From Paraglomus occultum (taxonomy: Eukaryota; Glomeromycota; Glomeromycetes; Paraglomerales; Paraglomeraceae), in the NCBI GenBank assembly GCA_910592205.1, contig CAJVPJ010000927.1:1-14492 (forward strand): a DNA stretch of 14,492 bases. The letters run 5' to 3'. A program made the position numbers and the translations under genes. Positions 1 to 8,689 of the stretch are shown here, piece after piece; the stretch's first letter is position 1, and each line of letters opens with the position of its first letter. The notes below the pieces were generated by a model. The model was given only the letters and a program-made list of their open reading frames with translations. It did no database searches and was not told the origin of the DNA.

Positions 1-453
1 CCACACGGGACTACATCGGAGTATTCCACATGTGGAGCAGAAGCCATATCGAGAATAACAATGGTAAAAGACTTTATGAGCAACCATGTAATAGTTGTTA
101 TTGTAGTTGGTAAACCCCCTTATGCGTTTGTTGCGATTCGTAAGCCGCTTGGAATATCGTCTAAAGTTATTGTCATTTTTATTATACTTGTGTGTTGGAA
201 GTGAGTATATTCTGGCCAACTCACTCACAAGTGTTGGTGTACATTCTTCGTTACTTCCAAGTAATACCAGCATTATCGTCTCATCATCAGTACGTTTGCG
301 AATAGCGCAGTAAACGTTGTCAATTTGAGTCGGCTTTACGTTGGTGATTCCTTCGTAAGGTATCCATTTAAGCCTTAAGTATTCTTTTTCATTTTCCAAG
401 GAGGATTGAATCAAGCTGTCAATTGGTGTACAAGTCTCCAAAACTAACGACAT
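1..453 (-). CDS. Kinase-like protein, N-terminal part only (runs off left edge)
   Basis: An open frame of 151 codons starts at the ATG at 453-451 and is still open at base 1, so the gene continues outside the window. An N-terminal segment is followed by LRLKWIPYEGITNV (residues 26-39), then a stretch with DDETIMLVLLGSNEE (56-70) and PTLVSELARIYSLPT (73-87), an Arg/Asn-rich linker (about 94-120), and a cysteine segment YGFCSTCGILRCSPVW (136-151) that could start a zinc ribbon. The W-I-P-Y/F segment and the C-x2-C segment resemble N-terminal regions of the many kinase-like proteins of arbuscular mycorrhizal fungi; this is from memory of the family. Residues 35-85 could be a degenerate kinase N-lobe: no glycine-rich loop is visible and no convincing VAxK lysine. 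Function beyond that is inference. A plus-strand open frame over 107-313 is its antisense shadow. Confidence 0.6.
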   Translation of the reverse strand, partial: MSLVLETCTPIDSLIQSSLENEKEYLRLKWIPYEGITNVKPTQIDNVYCAIRKRTDDETIMLVLLGSNEECTPTLVSELARIYSLPTHKYNKNDNNFRRYSKRLTNRNKRIRGFTNYNNNYYMVAHKVFYHCYSRYGFCSTCGILRCSPVW

Positions 454-1636
454 CGTTAAATGACTTTCGATACACTTCGGAGACACATTCTGGTTTTGGG
501 TTACACATTAATATTAATGTGAAGTGTCTTGTGTTACCGTTACATTTTTGTGTGATACAATAGAAGTAGATAGTGACAATCCCGAAACCTGGCCAATCCT
601 CAGAATGGGCCGTAACATTTTTTATTGATTTATTCCAACTTTACAGAATATATATATATTGGGTAATTTATAAGGTATAGCTCCTTGGTTCTTGCAGCCG
701 TACGTAAACTATTACGGAAAATTATTCCTTGGATAGTTTAATTGCTTATGTGGATAAATTACACTGCCTTCGTGATTATGGAATTGCGCGCAATTCTGAT
801 TCAGAAGAAGAGATACAATCTTGAAAAACATTTCGTTAAACAAGTGAAGAAATCCTCGAAGAACAAGACAAACAACTTCCGTGGCGATTGATAATCAGAT
901 AAAAACGGGCATCGTTAAGAGGCAGGCACTATCGTAAACCCGTCGCTTTACCCCCTCTAACACTTGCATTTGGGGTTGGCCAGCCCTGCGCGTTACTTGA
1001 GAATTTTTCGGCAAAGTTACAAATAATGTCAAGTTTTACACTTACGTAAGGATTACAATTCGAGTTTAGTAAATTGCCAAGCTCTCCACGTTGGTTTAAT
1101 TACTCGAAGAAAAACATTACATGGACGTCTAACTATAAAATTTGGTTATGCAGTATATATTTGTCAATGTTCCCACGCACGAGTATCGATGTCTTGGCGC
1201 CGTCGATGAATTTGAATTAGTACCAAGTAAGAAGAGAGCGAGTATTAAATGAAAAATAAAGGAATTGACTGAGTAAGTAATATTCACTGTCTGTGGTAGG
1301 TTTAGTATTATCAACTGCATTATATTTATTTTTAAGCATAACGTAGTCTACTAAAATACAGCAGTGTGTATTGTATTGCACGATTTGTTATTTTCTTAAG
1401 TTCTACATTTAACATTCGAGTATTTATTCACTGTTTTCGCCACCTTATGCATCGCGTGGTTTGTTTGTCGTAATAATGTATAGGTACGATGATGATTTCT
1501 AATTGAAGTTAATAATAAATATGGTGACGACGTTCTCCAGACTATTTAAAGCGGCGGATAAATACTCGATTATTTAAATTTATTATTATATTTATCTATT
1601 GATTAATATTGTATTAATAATAATAATAATATATCT
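454..1636. other. Intergenic stretch, no supported gene
   Basis: This lies upstream of the left-edge gene, so its promoter should be near 454-600, but no clear core promoter element was found. A plus-strand frame from about 708 stays open to 821 and then continues with scattered stops to about 1045; it looks somewhat protein-like but is not recognised. The rest is AT-rich sequence with no RNA gene or repeat array recognised. Confidence 0.4.
1613..1632. repeat. (TAA)n microsatellite
   Basis: About six TAA units lie in a very AT-rich segment, immediately beyond the 3' end of the helicase relic. It is a simple-sequence repeat with no evident function. Confidence 0.85.
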
Positions 1637-2019
1637 TAATGTGTAAGTGAACGGAAAATTGATAAATCTGTAGCTATTTGTTGTAATCGCTGGTCTTCTT
1701 TAGTTACTTCAGGATCAGTCTTAAAAGCATCTTTGTGTAAGCTAATAATTTGAAGGTGTTTTTATTTAGAACATTTACTTAAGACAACATAAGCTTGTCC
1801 TGCTGAAAATAAGTCCGGTCAAGTGCTAAGGAGACGCAAGGTGAGGATACTCGGCAATAATATCAAAGTATTATTGATTCTGAATTTTGCTTCGTTCAAA
1901 AATTTCGGTGAGGTTAAGGATTATTGCCGAAAGTAGTACAATAAAATGTCGCAATGTTAAGAAACAAAAGTTATACCGATACCTGTTATGTTACAGGAAT
2001 CAACTATTGGACATTGGCG
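1637..2019 (-). pseudogene. PIF1-type helicase C-terminus, broken relic
   Basis: Read on the minus strand, three pieces fit the C-terminus of a PIF1/RecD-like helicase. Piece 1 (from 2019) reads RQCPIVDSCNITG, matching the segment before the helicase 'HKxQG' motif. Piece 2 (about 1845-1810) reads CVSLALDRTYF. Piece 3 (about 1806-1637) reads SAGQAYVVLSKCSK, a stop, KHLQIISLHKDAFKTDPEV and more; GQAYVVLSK is the hallmark GQxYVALSR motif of helicase motif VI. Breaks seen: a frameshift between pieces 2 and 3, a TAA where many relatives have Trp after the CSK, and an 80-bp inverted-repeat segment between pieces 1 and 2. No Walker A region was found upstream, so only the tail remains. It could come from a cellular PIF1 paralogue or from the helicase domain of a Helitron; no Rep domain is visible. 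Confidence 0.65.
1851..1930. repeat. 80-bp segment with perfect 11-bp terminal inverted repeats
   Basis: The arm TCGGCAATAAT (1851-1861) is the exact reverse complement of ATTATTGCCGA (1920-1930). The segment sits between two pieces of the helicase relic where the protein match is lost. It could be a tiny transposon remnant or a chance hairpin. No target-site duplication is clear. Confidence 0.5.
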
Positions 2020-2118
2020 TTAATGTACCACGAAAAATTGATTGAGGATTTACAAAAATCGATGTACTGACGTTTAGTAATATTTGATTAAATTTTTATT
2101 AATTAAGTAAAGAAAAAA

Positions 2119-2136
2119 GAAGAAGAAGAAGAAGAA
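2119..2136. repeat. (GAA)6 microsatellite
   Basis: Six GAA units flanked by A-rich sequence. Noncoding in the frames examined. Confidence 0.85.
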
Positions 2137-2186
2137 AAACGTGCTTTTTTTCTAGTAATAATGTAGTAGACTTATAACAAATAAAC

Positions 2187-2516
2187 TTAATTTGTTTTCT
2201 GTATCTTATTTATAGTAGTTCTAATTGCGCGTTTTTTTCTTGTATTATTCGATTGTTCGTTATCGCTAATAACAACTTCATCGTTAGGTGTCAATGCGGG
2301 TGTCTGCTTCGAGAATACTTTCATTTTCTGTGGATGAATTAACGAAAAATTTTTTGCGAATGTCGCTAAGTTTTGTGCTTTTTTTGTTTAGACACATCAG
2401 TAAAGTGTTGCAAGAGATGACGCTTGTAGAGGTTGTTCTTGGCGAATTTGCGCAATTCTTTGTTCTATATCTGACTTTCTATTAGTTCGGTCAATTAGTT
2501 GTTGTAATAGTAATGA
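2187..2516 (-). pseudogene. Unrecognised broken reading frame
   Basis: One minus-strand frame runs 110 codons (2516 to the TAA at 2189-2187) with only two internal stops, close together: TGA at 2399-2397 and TAA at 2390-2388. The first part contains SDIEQRIAQIRQEQ, which looks like a short coiled coil. After the stops come NLATFAKNFSLIHPQKMK, an acidic patch DEVVISDNEQ, and a basic tail NTRKKRAIRTTINK resembling a nuclear localisation signal. The composition is protein-like on both sides of the stops, which favours a decayed gene over chance. No splice pair that removes the stops is evident. Family unknown. The plus-strand open frame at 2288-2485 would be its shadow. Confidence 0.35.
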
Positions 2517-2539
2517 TTATTGTTATATTGTTTATTCAA

Positions 2540-2615
2540 ATAGCTAATTAAGAAATACCAGAGATATTGACCCCCTGAGAATATTTGGATAATTGGAGTC
2601 ACTCGAAAACTATTT
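2540..2615 (-). mobile_element. Pogo/Tigger-like terminus fragment
   Basis: The minus strand reads GAGTGACTCCAATTATCC, then AAATATTCTC, similar in layout to the terminus at 3190 (AGTCAACTCGTTAATCCGAA). Both face the same way, so they are not the two ends of one element. The resemblance is by eye and imperfect. Confidence 0.35.
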
Positions 2616-2977
2616 ACTCAAGCATATTATTTGGTTTTTTACCACAAAATATATTTGACAGCTTTATCCAGAGTAATGAAGATGTTGATTATATGCAACA
2701 TCATGAACTTTTATGAAATTAAAACTAAATTTTATTCAGTAATTTGATATTTACAAAGATATTCGGCTTTAGAACATCATGTACAGTTCGATTCACCAAT
2801 TTCAAATTGAGCTGCTAGCATTTGGCTGTTAATGTTCGGATCTTCTCTATTAGACAGTTTAATCTTCTCGGCAATAGTTCTTTTTTGTTATTACGATTCT
2901 CTGTAAGCACAATAGGGTTTTTTGTTCATGATTGAGAAATAAAATCGAATTGCAAGTGTTACCGATAAGATACTTAA

Positions 2978-3190
2978 TTTTCGGGTTAACAAAAAATACT
3001 TTAGATTAAAGGAAAATCTTCGAGTTAAAAGGGTAATGCTTAATACGTCATCTCCCCCACTTATATTGTAATTTTATTATAAAATTTTCGGATTATCGAG
3101 GTAATTAAGTTATTACAATAATATTAATAAATTGGGACCAGAAATTTTCTTCGAAATAACGAGGAATTCGGATTAACGAGTTGACTATGT
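2978..3190 (-). mobile_element. End of a pogo/Tigger-like element with subterminal repeats
   Basis: The minus strand starting near 3187 reads TAGTCAACTCGTTAATCCGA, one mismatch from the CAGTCAACTC terminus at 14421. Four related motifs follow inward on the plus strand: TTTCGGGTTAAC (about 2979-2990), CTTCGAGTTAA (3018-3028), TTTCGGATTATCGAG (3086-3100) and ATTCGGATTAACGAG (3166-3180). Repeated subterminal motifs are typical transposase-binding arrangements. No transposase frame was found and the opposite end was not identified with confidence. Confidence 0.5.
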
Positions 3191-3564
3191 AAACAACATG
3201 AAGACCGAATTTGATTAATCTTATTAAAAATCTCCCGGTGAAGAAATTAGTTTTTCCCATGCTAATGCATTTTTCAGTGGAATCTCCTGTGTGCAATTTA
3301 TGGATTAGCAGCATCCTCCGCTAATGTCCGTCTCTGCACAGATGCATATATAACCACGTTTTTCGTGCAATTCTATGAATAGTTATTAATTAAACAATTC
3401 GTGGGATAAGAAACTGTTTTTTGTGATCCGCTCCATATATAATTTTGCGTATTGTTCGCTTAATAAATCTACGTAGGTTAAGAAAGTTGTCCAATCTTTA
3501 AACCGTAATGTTTATTATCTTTTACCTGTTCTTCTATAATTATTACAAATTAATTTTTCTCTAC
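3191..3564. other. Intergenic stretch, nothing recognised
   Basis: AT-rich sequence between the transposon debris and the unresolved open region. No gene, RNA or repeat array was seen. Confidence 0.4.
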
Positions 3565-4380
3565 TCAATCTCTAATATAAAAAGCCTTAGGGGTTTGAAA
3601 GTCAGGTGATTGATCTTCAATTATAACGATCTGTACTATAACCATTTTGTAAGCAAACTGGTACTCACAACGCCAGCTCTTTACATTATTGGCTTCATTT
3701 CGCTGTCTACGATTAAGGCTTATGCTAATTTGATTCACAGTATGCTGTCCAAATAATGAACGGGAATGTTTTAAGATAAGCATTGAGCAACAACAAGTAA
3801 CACGTGTGCGTATTATGAGGGGCATATCATATGTGTGCAGAGTTTCATGTTTTGTTTTAACAAGTTCTCGTAGTACAATAATAATGTCATTTCGAAATTT
3901 TATTTCGCGCACCGCGTAAAAACAAGATTTAGCATTACATGTCTTTGGTGACACCCCAGCTTGATTAACAATTGGGAATAATGGAAGGTTTTTATTTGTG
4001 CAACCCTTAACACTTTTGCTGCATAGTATATATAGTATGTTATTTCGTCATAATGTATCAACAATATAGTTTTACTTTGTACTATCGGCAAGAACAAGGA
4101 TTTTTGACATTGTGGGTTTACGACTTTGAATGCTCATGGTTTTATTTTCTACATTTAAAGTATCCAAGGGGAATAGATTAAGCAGAGATCTACAGCTGCA
4201 TGTCAAACTGTGACTTATAAGGATCGGAATTGGCAAATGTTCCTTCGTTATGAAACCAACACAATCCAGCATAGCCATGATACACGACCGCTGGTCTGGT
4301 AAATATAATAACCGTTTACCTTTTACCGACCCGTGAATAAAGTTGATTATTAATATGCACTTTGGTAACGGACCAATCAA
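3565..4380 (-). other. Unresolved minus-strand open region, possible decayed gene
   Basis: Two minus-strand open frames of 102 codons (4380-4072) and 129 codons (3954-3565), with a 65-codon frame bridging them, lie one after another in different frames. This is longer than expected for random AT-rich DNA. The last frame includes NDIIIVLRELVKTKHETLH and a Cys-rich TCCCSM. I recognise no domain and could not find a splice arrangement joining the pieces. It could be a frameshifted gene relic or chance. The local base composition is slightly less AT-rich, which by itself lengthens open frames. Confidence 0.2.
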
Positions 4381-5055
4381 ATTATAATAATAGTCATGTG
4401 AGATACCGCGTAACTCGAGAATAAAATCTTACCAAATTGGAAATAGTAGTACAATAGCGCCTTGAATGTCATAACGATGTGTTTAGTAAGCATTCTGTGC
4501 CAGTGTCCTTGTTGGCTGCTTCGATAAGCGTGCAGTCTGTGTCCCGATTTTTTTCGTCACAATTTTGGTATACACAAAGATAGTATTTTCAGGATAAAAT
4601 AAGGGTTTCAGGTTAGAGAGAATCCTTTATTCCGCAAATTAATACCAAAAAAGCTTCTCATTTATCAGGTATTGTCATACATTATATGCTATCGGAACAT
4701 CGAAATAGAAAACACTATTCATTTTAAAAAGAGTCTATCACCGGTAGTTAGTTATCTATCACAAATCAAAACGCCCACAGGCGGATTTTTCAGGGGTGTC
4801 GATTATACACCCCTAACTAGTTTACGTTAACTCGTTTACCTTTTACGGTCTGTAATAATCTCAAAGCCTTGATAATAAATAGTAACAACAAACATGAACG
4901 ATATTAAATATGACAACATCACAACAGCTATCAGCACTACCAGCCCGCCAATCCCATCACAAATTACGTAACTAATTGTTACGAGCAGAAACTACAGATT
5001 GAAAAGGTTCATTCAGTAGATAATGGTCATCACAATTCAGATAAGCAGGCAGGTC
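4381..5055. other. Intergenic stretch, nothing recognised
   Basis: No supported gene. A possible donor-like GTAAG on the minus strand near 4432 follows a short open stretch, but no partner exon could be assigned. Confidence 0.35.
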
Positions 5056-5150
5056 GACCAAACGACCAAACGAGCAAACGACCAAAAACGAGCAAACGAC
5101 CAAAAACGAGCAAACGACCAAAAACGGTCAAATGACCAAACGACCAAACA
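5056..5150. repeat. 18-bp minisatellite embedded in a GACCAAAC-type array
   Basis: Three perfect tandem copies of CGAGCAAACGACCAAAAA occupy 5071-5088, 5089-5106 and 5107-5124. Degenerate units of 8 to 9 bp (GACCAAAC, GTCAAATGACC) flank them on both sides. The array lies about 400 bp upstream of the RING gene start. The frame reading ANDQKR repeats is not considered coding: it has no homology or codon support and starts from non-repeat DNA. Confidence 0.9.
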
Positions 5151-5543
5151 GTGTTATCCTTCCATTATCCCTTTTGTCCACTCTCTCGTGTTCACTTTTG
5201 TGCCCCAATTTATATATTAATAGAATGAGGATGGATTATGTTATTTGTATCACTTGACATAACATACCATGTGTGTCATCAAACCAAAACTTCCCGAAAG
5301 TGATCTTTTTAGATATACATAATAATAATAATAACATTTATATTTATATAGACTAAAAATATCAACAATAAATGTTGTAGTTTCGTCATAACACAAACGA
5401 GCTTCTTTGAATAGTATTTGTAGCCAACAGACCCTTTTCTGACTTCTTACTTTTGCTTTCTGCATATCAGTACCGAGCACCAAACCCAGCGGTAGTCTTT
5501 CATATAATTCACTGGAAAAGACTGTTCACAACACATATTGAAT

Positions 5544-7858
5544 ATGCGTTTGAAGACTGCTCCGGTTCTACTATATTCCATATTACTCGCTTTCTGGAGT
5601 CACATTCATGGAGTGTCTGCAATTTTCGGAAGCAAAAAGCCAGAATCCCTTACATTTGAAAACGTTACGATAGTATCAAACAATACCACACCCATTATTC
5701 AAGGCAACATTTTCGTGATAGAGACACTTGAACCACCGTCAATAAATTTACTAGACAATACACCATCGAGACAAGTTACAGTGAGTACGAACAAGTGTAT
5801 GAATGTTTTGATAACATAGAATGAGCGTTTTGCTTATCGGTCTGCGCACATTGCTTTCTATCACTTAATAGGGGTTTTTGTATGCACTCGTATACAACTG
5901 CTCATCCAATAGTTCTAACGCTGTCACGACACCACTCAGGATATACGACTATAGCATCGCTTTAATTGATGATTCTTGTCCTTCTCGCGCTCTCGCTTAT
6001 GCTACAGAAACGCAGAATGCCAGTGGGGCGATTATAATTAACACAGCGAACGATTTCTCGAAACTTTGGCTAGATCAGTCTTTTGATATACCAGTGTATC
6101 AGATCATGGTCGATAATGCGACTCCGCTCAAGAACATGATTTCCGATAACGCCCAGCATGCTCCATTTACAAATGATTCGAGACCTGTCAAACAGATAAG
6201 GGTCAAGATGGAACCGCCTTCAAAGGGTTTCCCCGGGATATGGGAGTTTACTTTGATTGTATGTAGTATATGATCAATTGGAGTCGCCTAACGTTTCTAT
6301 TGTATAACCAGATTGCATGTTTCTTTCCACCCGCCCCGCCAATAATAGGTAGTCGTTGTACTATTCGCAGTCACATGTGCAACATCAGGTAAACTACAAG
6401 TCTAATGTCTGTCGTTTTTTTTTTTCTTTTTTCTTTTTTTGGGAGCTGGGATTCTCATTGCCTTTTCTCTTGAATTTAGTTGCTATGCACTGTCATCTTT
6501 ACCGTCTACGGCGTCGCCAGCGATCTCGAGATGTGGCTGCACATGCAAGCCGTCCATATGGCTTGAAAATCTTGAGTCTTACTCACGAGATGTTGGATAA
6601 ATTACCCGTGCGTATATACACAACGGCTAACGGGACGGGGGAAGAACGACAGGAAAAAAATTTAAATGAGGGGACGGACAATATAGTAAACAAAAAAGAT
6701 GATGGGAATGAAAATGATGAAAATGGTCGAGAAAAGGATTTGCAACAAGATGGCGAAAAGGATTTACAACAAGATGGGGGAAAGGATTTGCAACAAGATG
6801 GGGGAAAGGATTTGCAACAAGATGGGGGAAAGGATTTGCAACAAGATGGTGAAAAGGATTTGCAACAAGATGGGCAAGAGGATGGACAAGAGACCGAGGA
6901 GGGAATGGGAAACAAAGAAAAGGAAGAGGTTGGTGAGCACCTGGATGACGAAAAAGAGCAGACATTTGATAAAGTTGAGAGCGAGCAGATAACAAATAGT
7001 TATAAAGAGAATCAAACATTTTCACCAATTACACCTGCATCATCTCCTTTGGCCGCCGAATCTTCGTCTCGTCCGCCTTCTCGTCCACCTTCTCGTCCAC
7101 CTTCTCGTCTACCTTCTAAATCCGAACTCTCACTCTCACGTCGCATATCCGTGCGATCAATTCGATCGACTCGGTCGACTAAATCCGAACGTTCGCTTCG
7201 TGCGGTTACTTCAGCGTCTGCATTGGCGAGCGGACATGGTGTAAGCGGTAGCGGCGTTTCAGAAGATACTCAGGGATACCAGGAAACGTGTGCAATCTGT
7301 TTGGATGATTTCGCTGATGGAGACGAACTGAGACAGTTACCTTGTGGGCATGAATATCACAAAGAATGTGTTGGTGAGTTTTGTTGTTTTTTTACGTGCG
7401 TTTAACATGTTTATATTAGCACGCGCGAATGCATGTTTTACTCATTTTTATGCGTAAATCGATTAGACCCTTGGTTATTAGAGAAATCGTCTCAATGCCC
7501 GCTCTGCAAACGGGATTGCTTTCCGGATCCTTCACCCATATCCTCTTATGCTTCACTCCCACAATCAACCTTTTCGTCTCGCAGTAATGTTTACGTTGCA
7601 GCCATGCTGTCATGGTCTCCGATTGCGTCTGTAGTTCGCTCGTGTCGTAAAGTACGAAATGTTATACGGCGAAGATGCGGCGCCAGGTGGACGGCAAATG
7701 AAGGAGAAAATAATGAGGGATTGCCCGAACCTGTTACGGCTGTGCCGTCGAGTGAAGCGACGCTAGAGTCGAGGGGGAGTAGTGCTGATTATAGAAATGT
7801 TAGAGCAGAAAGCATAGACAATAGTGCGGGGGGAGAAATAAGACTTGAGATGTTGTAA
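5544..7858 (+). CDS. PA-TM-RING E3 ubiquitin ligase (RNF13/GRAIL/RMR type), five exons
   Basis: Predicted membrane RING-H2 ubiquitin ligase of endosomes, Golgi or vacuole. Exons: 5544-5780, 5872-6258, 6349-6388, 6480-7373, 7467-7858. Introns are 91, 90, 91 and 93 bp, all GT-AG and phase-consistent; the joined CDS is 650 codons (649 aa). Residues 1-26 form a signal peptide. A lumenal protease-associated (PA) domain covers about 35-190, with GAIIINTAN (131-139) and [12 protein letters not shown] (152-163) and many N-glycosylation sequons. The TM helix is about 205-224, created only by joining exons 2, 3 and 4 ([19 protein letters not shown]), and is followed by RLRRRQRSR. The cytosolic linker holds six EKDLQQDG-type repeats (306-353), SRPP repeats and an Arg/Ser tract. 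The RING-H2 is complete: C492, C495, C510, H512, H515, C518, C530, C533, split by intron 4. An in-frame stop at 5505-5507 precedes the first ATG (5544). Longer than animal RNF13 because of the low-complexity linker. Family confidence is high; substrate unknown. Confidence 0.92.
6416..6440 (+). other. Poly-T tract inside intron 3 of the RING gene
   Basis: A run of T with two C interruptions lies within intron 3 (6389-6479), about 40 nt upstream of the chosen acceptor TTTAG at 6479. Another AG at 6444-6445 follows the tract directly, but using it shifts the frame and loses the [11 protein letters not shown] segment after the TM helix, so the 6479 acceptor is preferred. Confidence 0.6.
6731..6874 (+). 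repeat. Coding minisatellite, six 24-bp units (EKDLQQDG)
   Basis: Six uninterrupted 24-bp copies occupy 6731-6754, 6755-6778, 6779-6802, 6803-6826, 6827-6850 and 6851-6874, followed by a degenerate partial copy. Copies 3 and 4 are identical and the others differ at one to three bases, suggesting recent slippage or unequal exchange. Each unit encodes E/G-K-D-L-Q-Q-D-G in the cytosolic linker of the RING protein, so copy-number change keeps the frame. Antisense Cys/Ser/Pro-rich open frames here are shadows of the repeat. Confidence 0.95.
7067..7114 (+). repeat. Coding repeat, four 12-bp units (SRPP)
   Basis: Four tandem 12-bp units encode S-R-P-P (last unit S-R-L-P) from about residue 418. An Arg/Ser-rich tract ([18 protein letters not shown]) follows shortly before the RING domain. 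This is a second low-complexity expansion in the same exon. Confidence 0.85.
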
Positions 7859-8498
7859 TTGATGTATATTCGTTGTGAAAAATTATTGTTGATATTGAGT
7901 TTTTATTTATAATAAGTATTGTGTTGACTTATATTGTACAGATTTTTTAAAACATTCATAATTGTTGTATTCCCAAAAAAAATTGGTTTCAAAAATACTA
8001 TATAAACGGTTTCGATAAACCTGAATGGTTACATGAATATCGTCACTTGTCTTGTCGGGAACGATGAGAATTGAAACTTGCAGAAATATGCTACGGGTTA
8101 GGTAGCTTTCAGCACGAGTTGTGTAGGAGTGAATGTGCAAGGTATATATATCGTTAACGATGTGGAGAAGAACTGTGTCAATAAACCCGGTGTGTGGGAA
8201 CATGGATTTCTCTAGGTAAGACATTACTATAAAGTCACACGTTGGTGTAAACGATCAAACTATAAATTATCATGTCCGTTAGGTGTAGCCGACTCGCGTA
8301 AACTATCTAGTCGAAGACACTCTCTTTGCACGATTGATTATAACAATATCATGGACTCGCACTCTCGTAAAGATTGAATAGAAGGGTGCTATGTATATTA
8401 CTTAGTGCATCGACACGACTGAATTAACTAGTGGCGGCATGGCCTATGTTTACACTTTATTCTCCAAATCAACAATCAGCGCTTTTATCTCGAGACGT
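7859..8498. other. 3' flank of the RING gene; no supported gene
   Basis: This holds the presumed 3' UTR of the RING gene; AATAAG-type sequence near 7910 could serve as a polyadenylation signal. A 105-codon minus-strand frame (8224-7907) is present but unrecognised and overlaps this UTR, so it is not called. Confidence 0.4.
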
Positions 8499-8546
8499 GA
8501 AAGTTTTTGACAATGCAAGCTTAATATGTAGAAACGAGGCTGCCAC

Positions 8547-8554
8547 TATAAAAG
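8547..8554 (+). promoter_or_regulatory. TATAAAAG box, plus strand (left copy)
   Basis: A perfect TATAAAAG preceded by GCCAC, conserved in the right copy at 11185. It points away from the main gene, toward a short ATG-initiated frame near 8585. It may drive an antisense or small transcript; no transcript evidence. Confidence 0.3.
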
Positions 8555-8689
8555 TCATTCGTCACTTTTCAACACAATTACATTAATGATAATTAAACAA
8601 AGCAATGTTAAGATAACTGTCCTCAAGGTGATGGATGCTACGTAAATTAATAAAACTCGTCTCTATATTAATATTATTTCTGTCAGATA

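Noticed and set aside
107-313. Plus-strand 68-codon frame
   Set aside because: Antisense shadow of the left-edge kinase-like gene; it starts at a non-ATG codon and has no recognisable content.
960-1000. Possible tRNA or other structured RNA in a GC-richer patch
   Set aside because: No cloverleaf, B-box or anticodon arm could be formed by eye.
5023-5220. Plus-strand frame with ANDQKR repeats
   Set aside because: It is only the 18-bp minisatellite read in one frame, without homology or a coding context.
6446-6479. Alternative intron 3 acceptor at 6445 in the RING gene
   Set aside because: It shifts the frame and removes the basic segment after the TM helix, whereas the acceptor at 6479 restores a continuous protein match.
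6583-7028. Minus-strand open frames rich in CCKSFPPS or HLVANPF repeats over the RING gene
   Set aside because: They are antisense readings of the in-frame 24-bp coding repeat; a stop-free 24-bp unit opens several frames at once.
7907-8224. Minus-strand 105-codon frame
   Set aside because: Overlaps the presumed 3' UTR of the RING gene and shows no recognisable domain or splice partner; not enough to call a gene.
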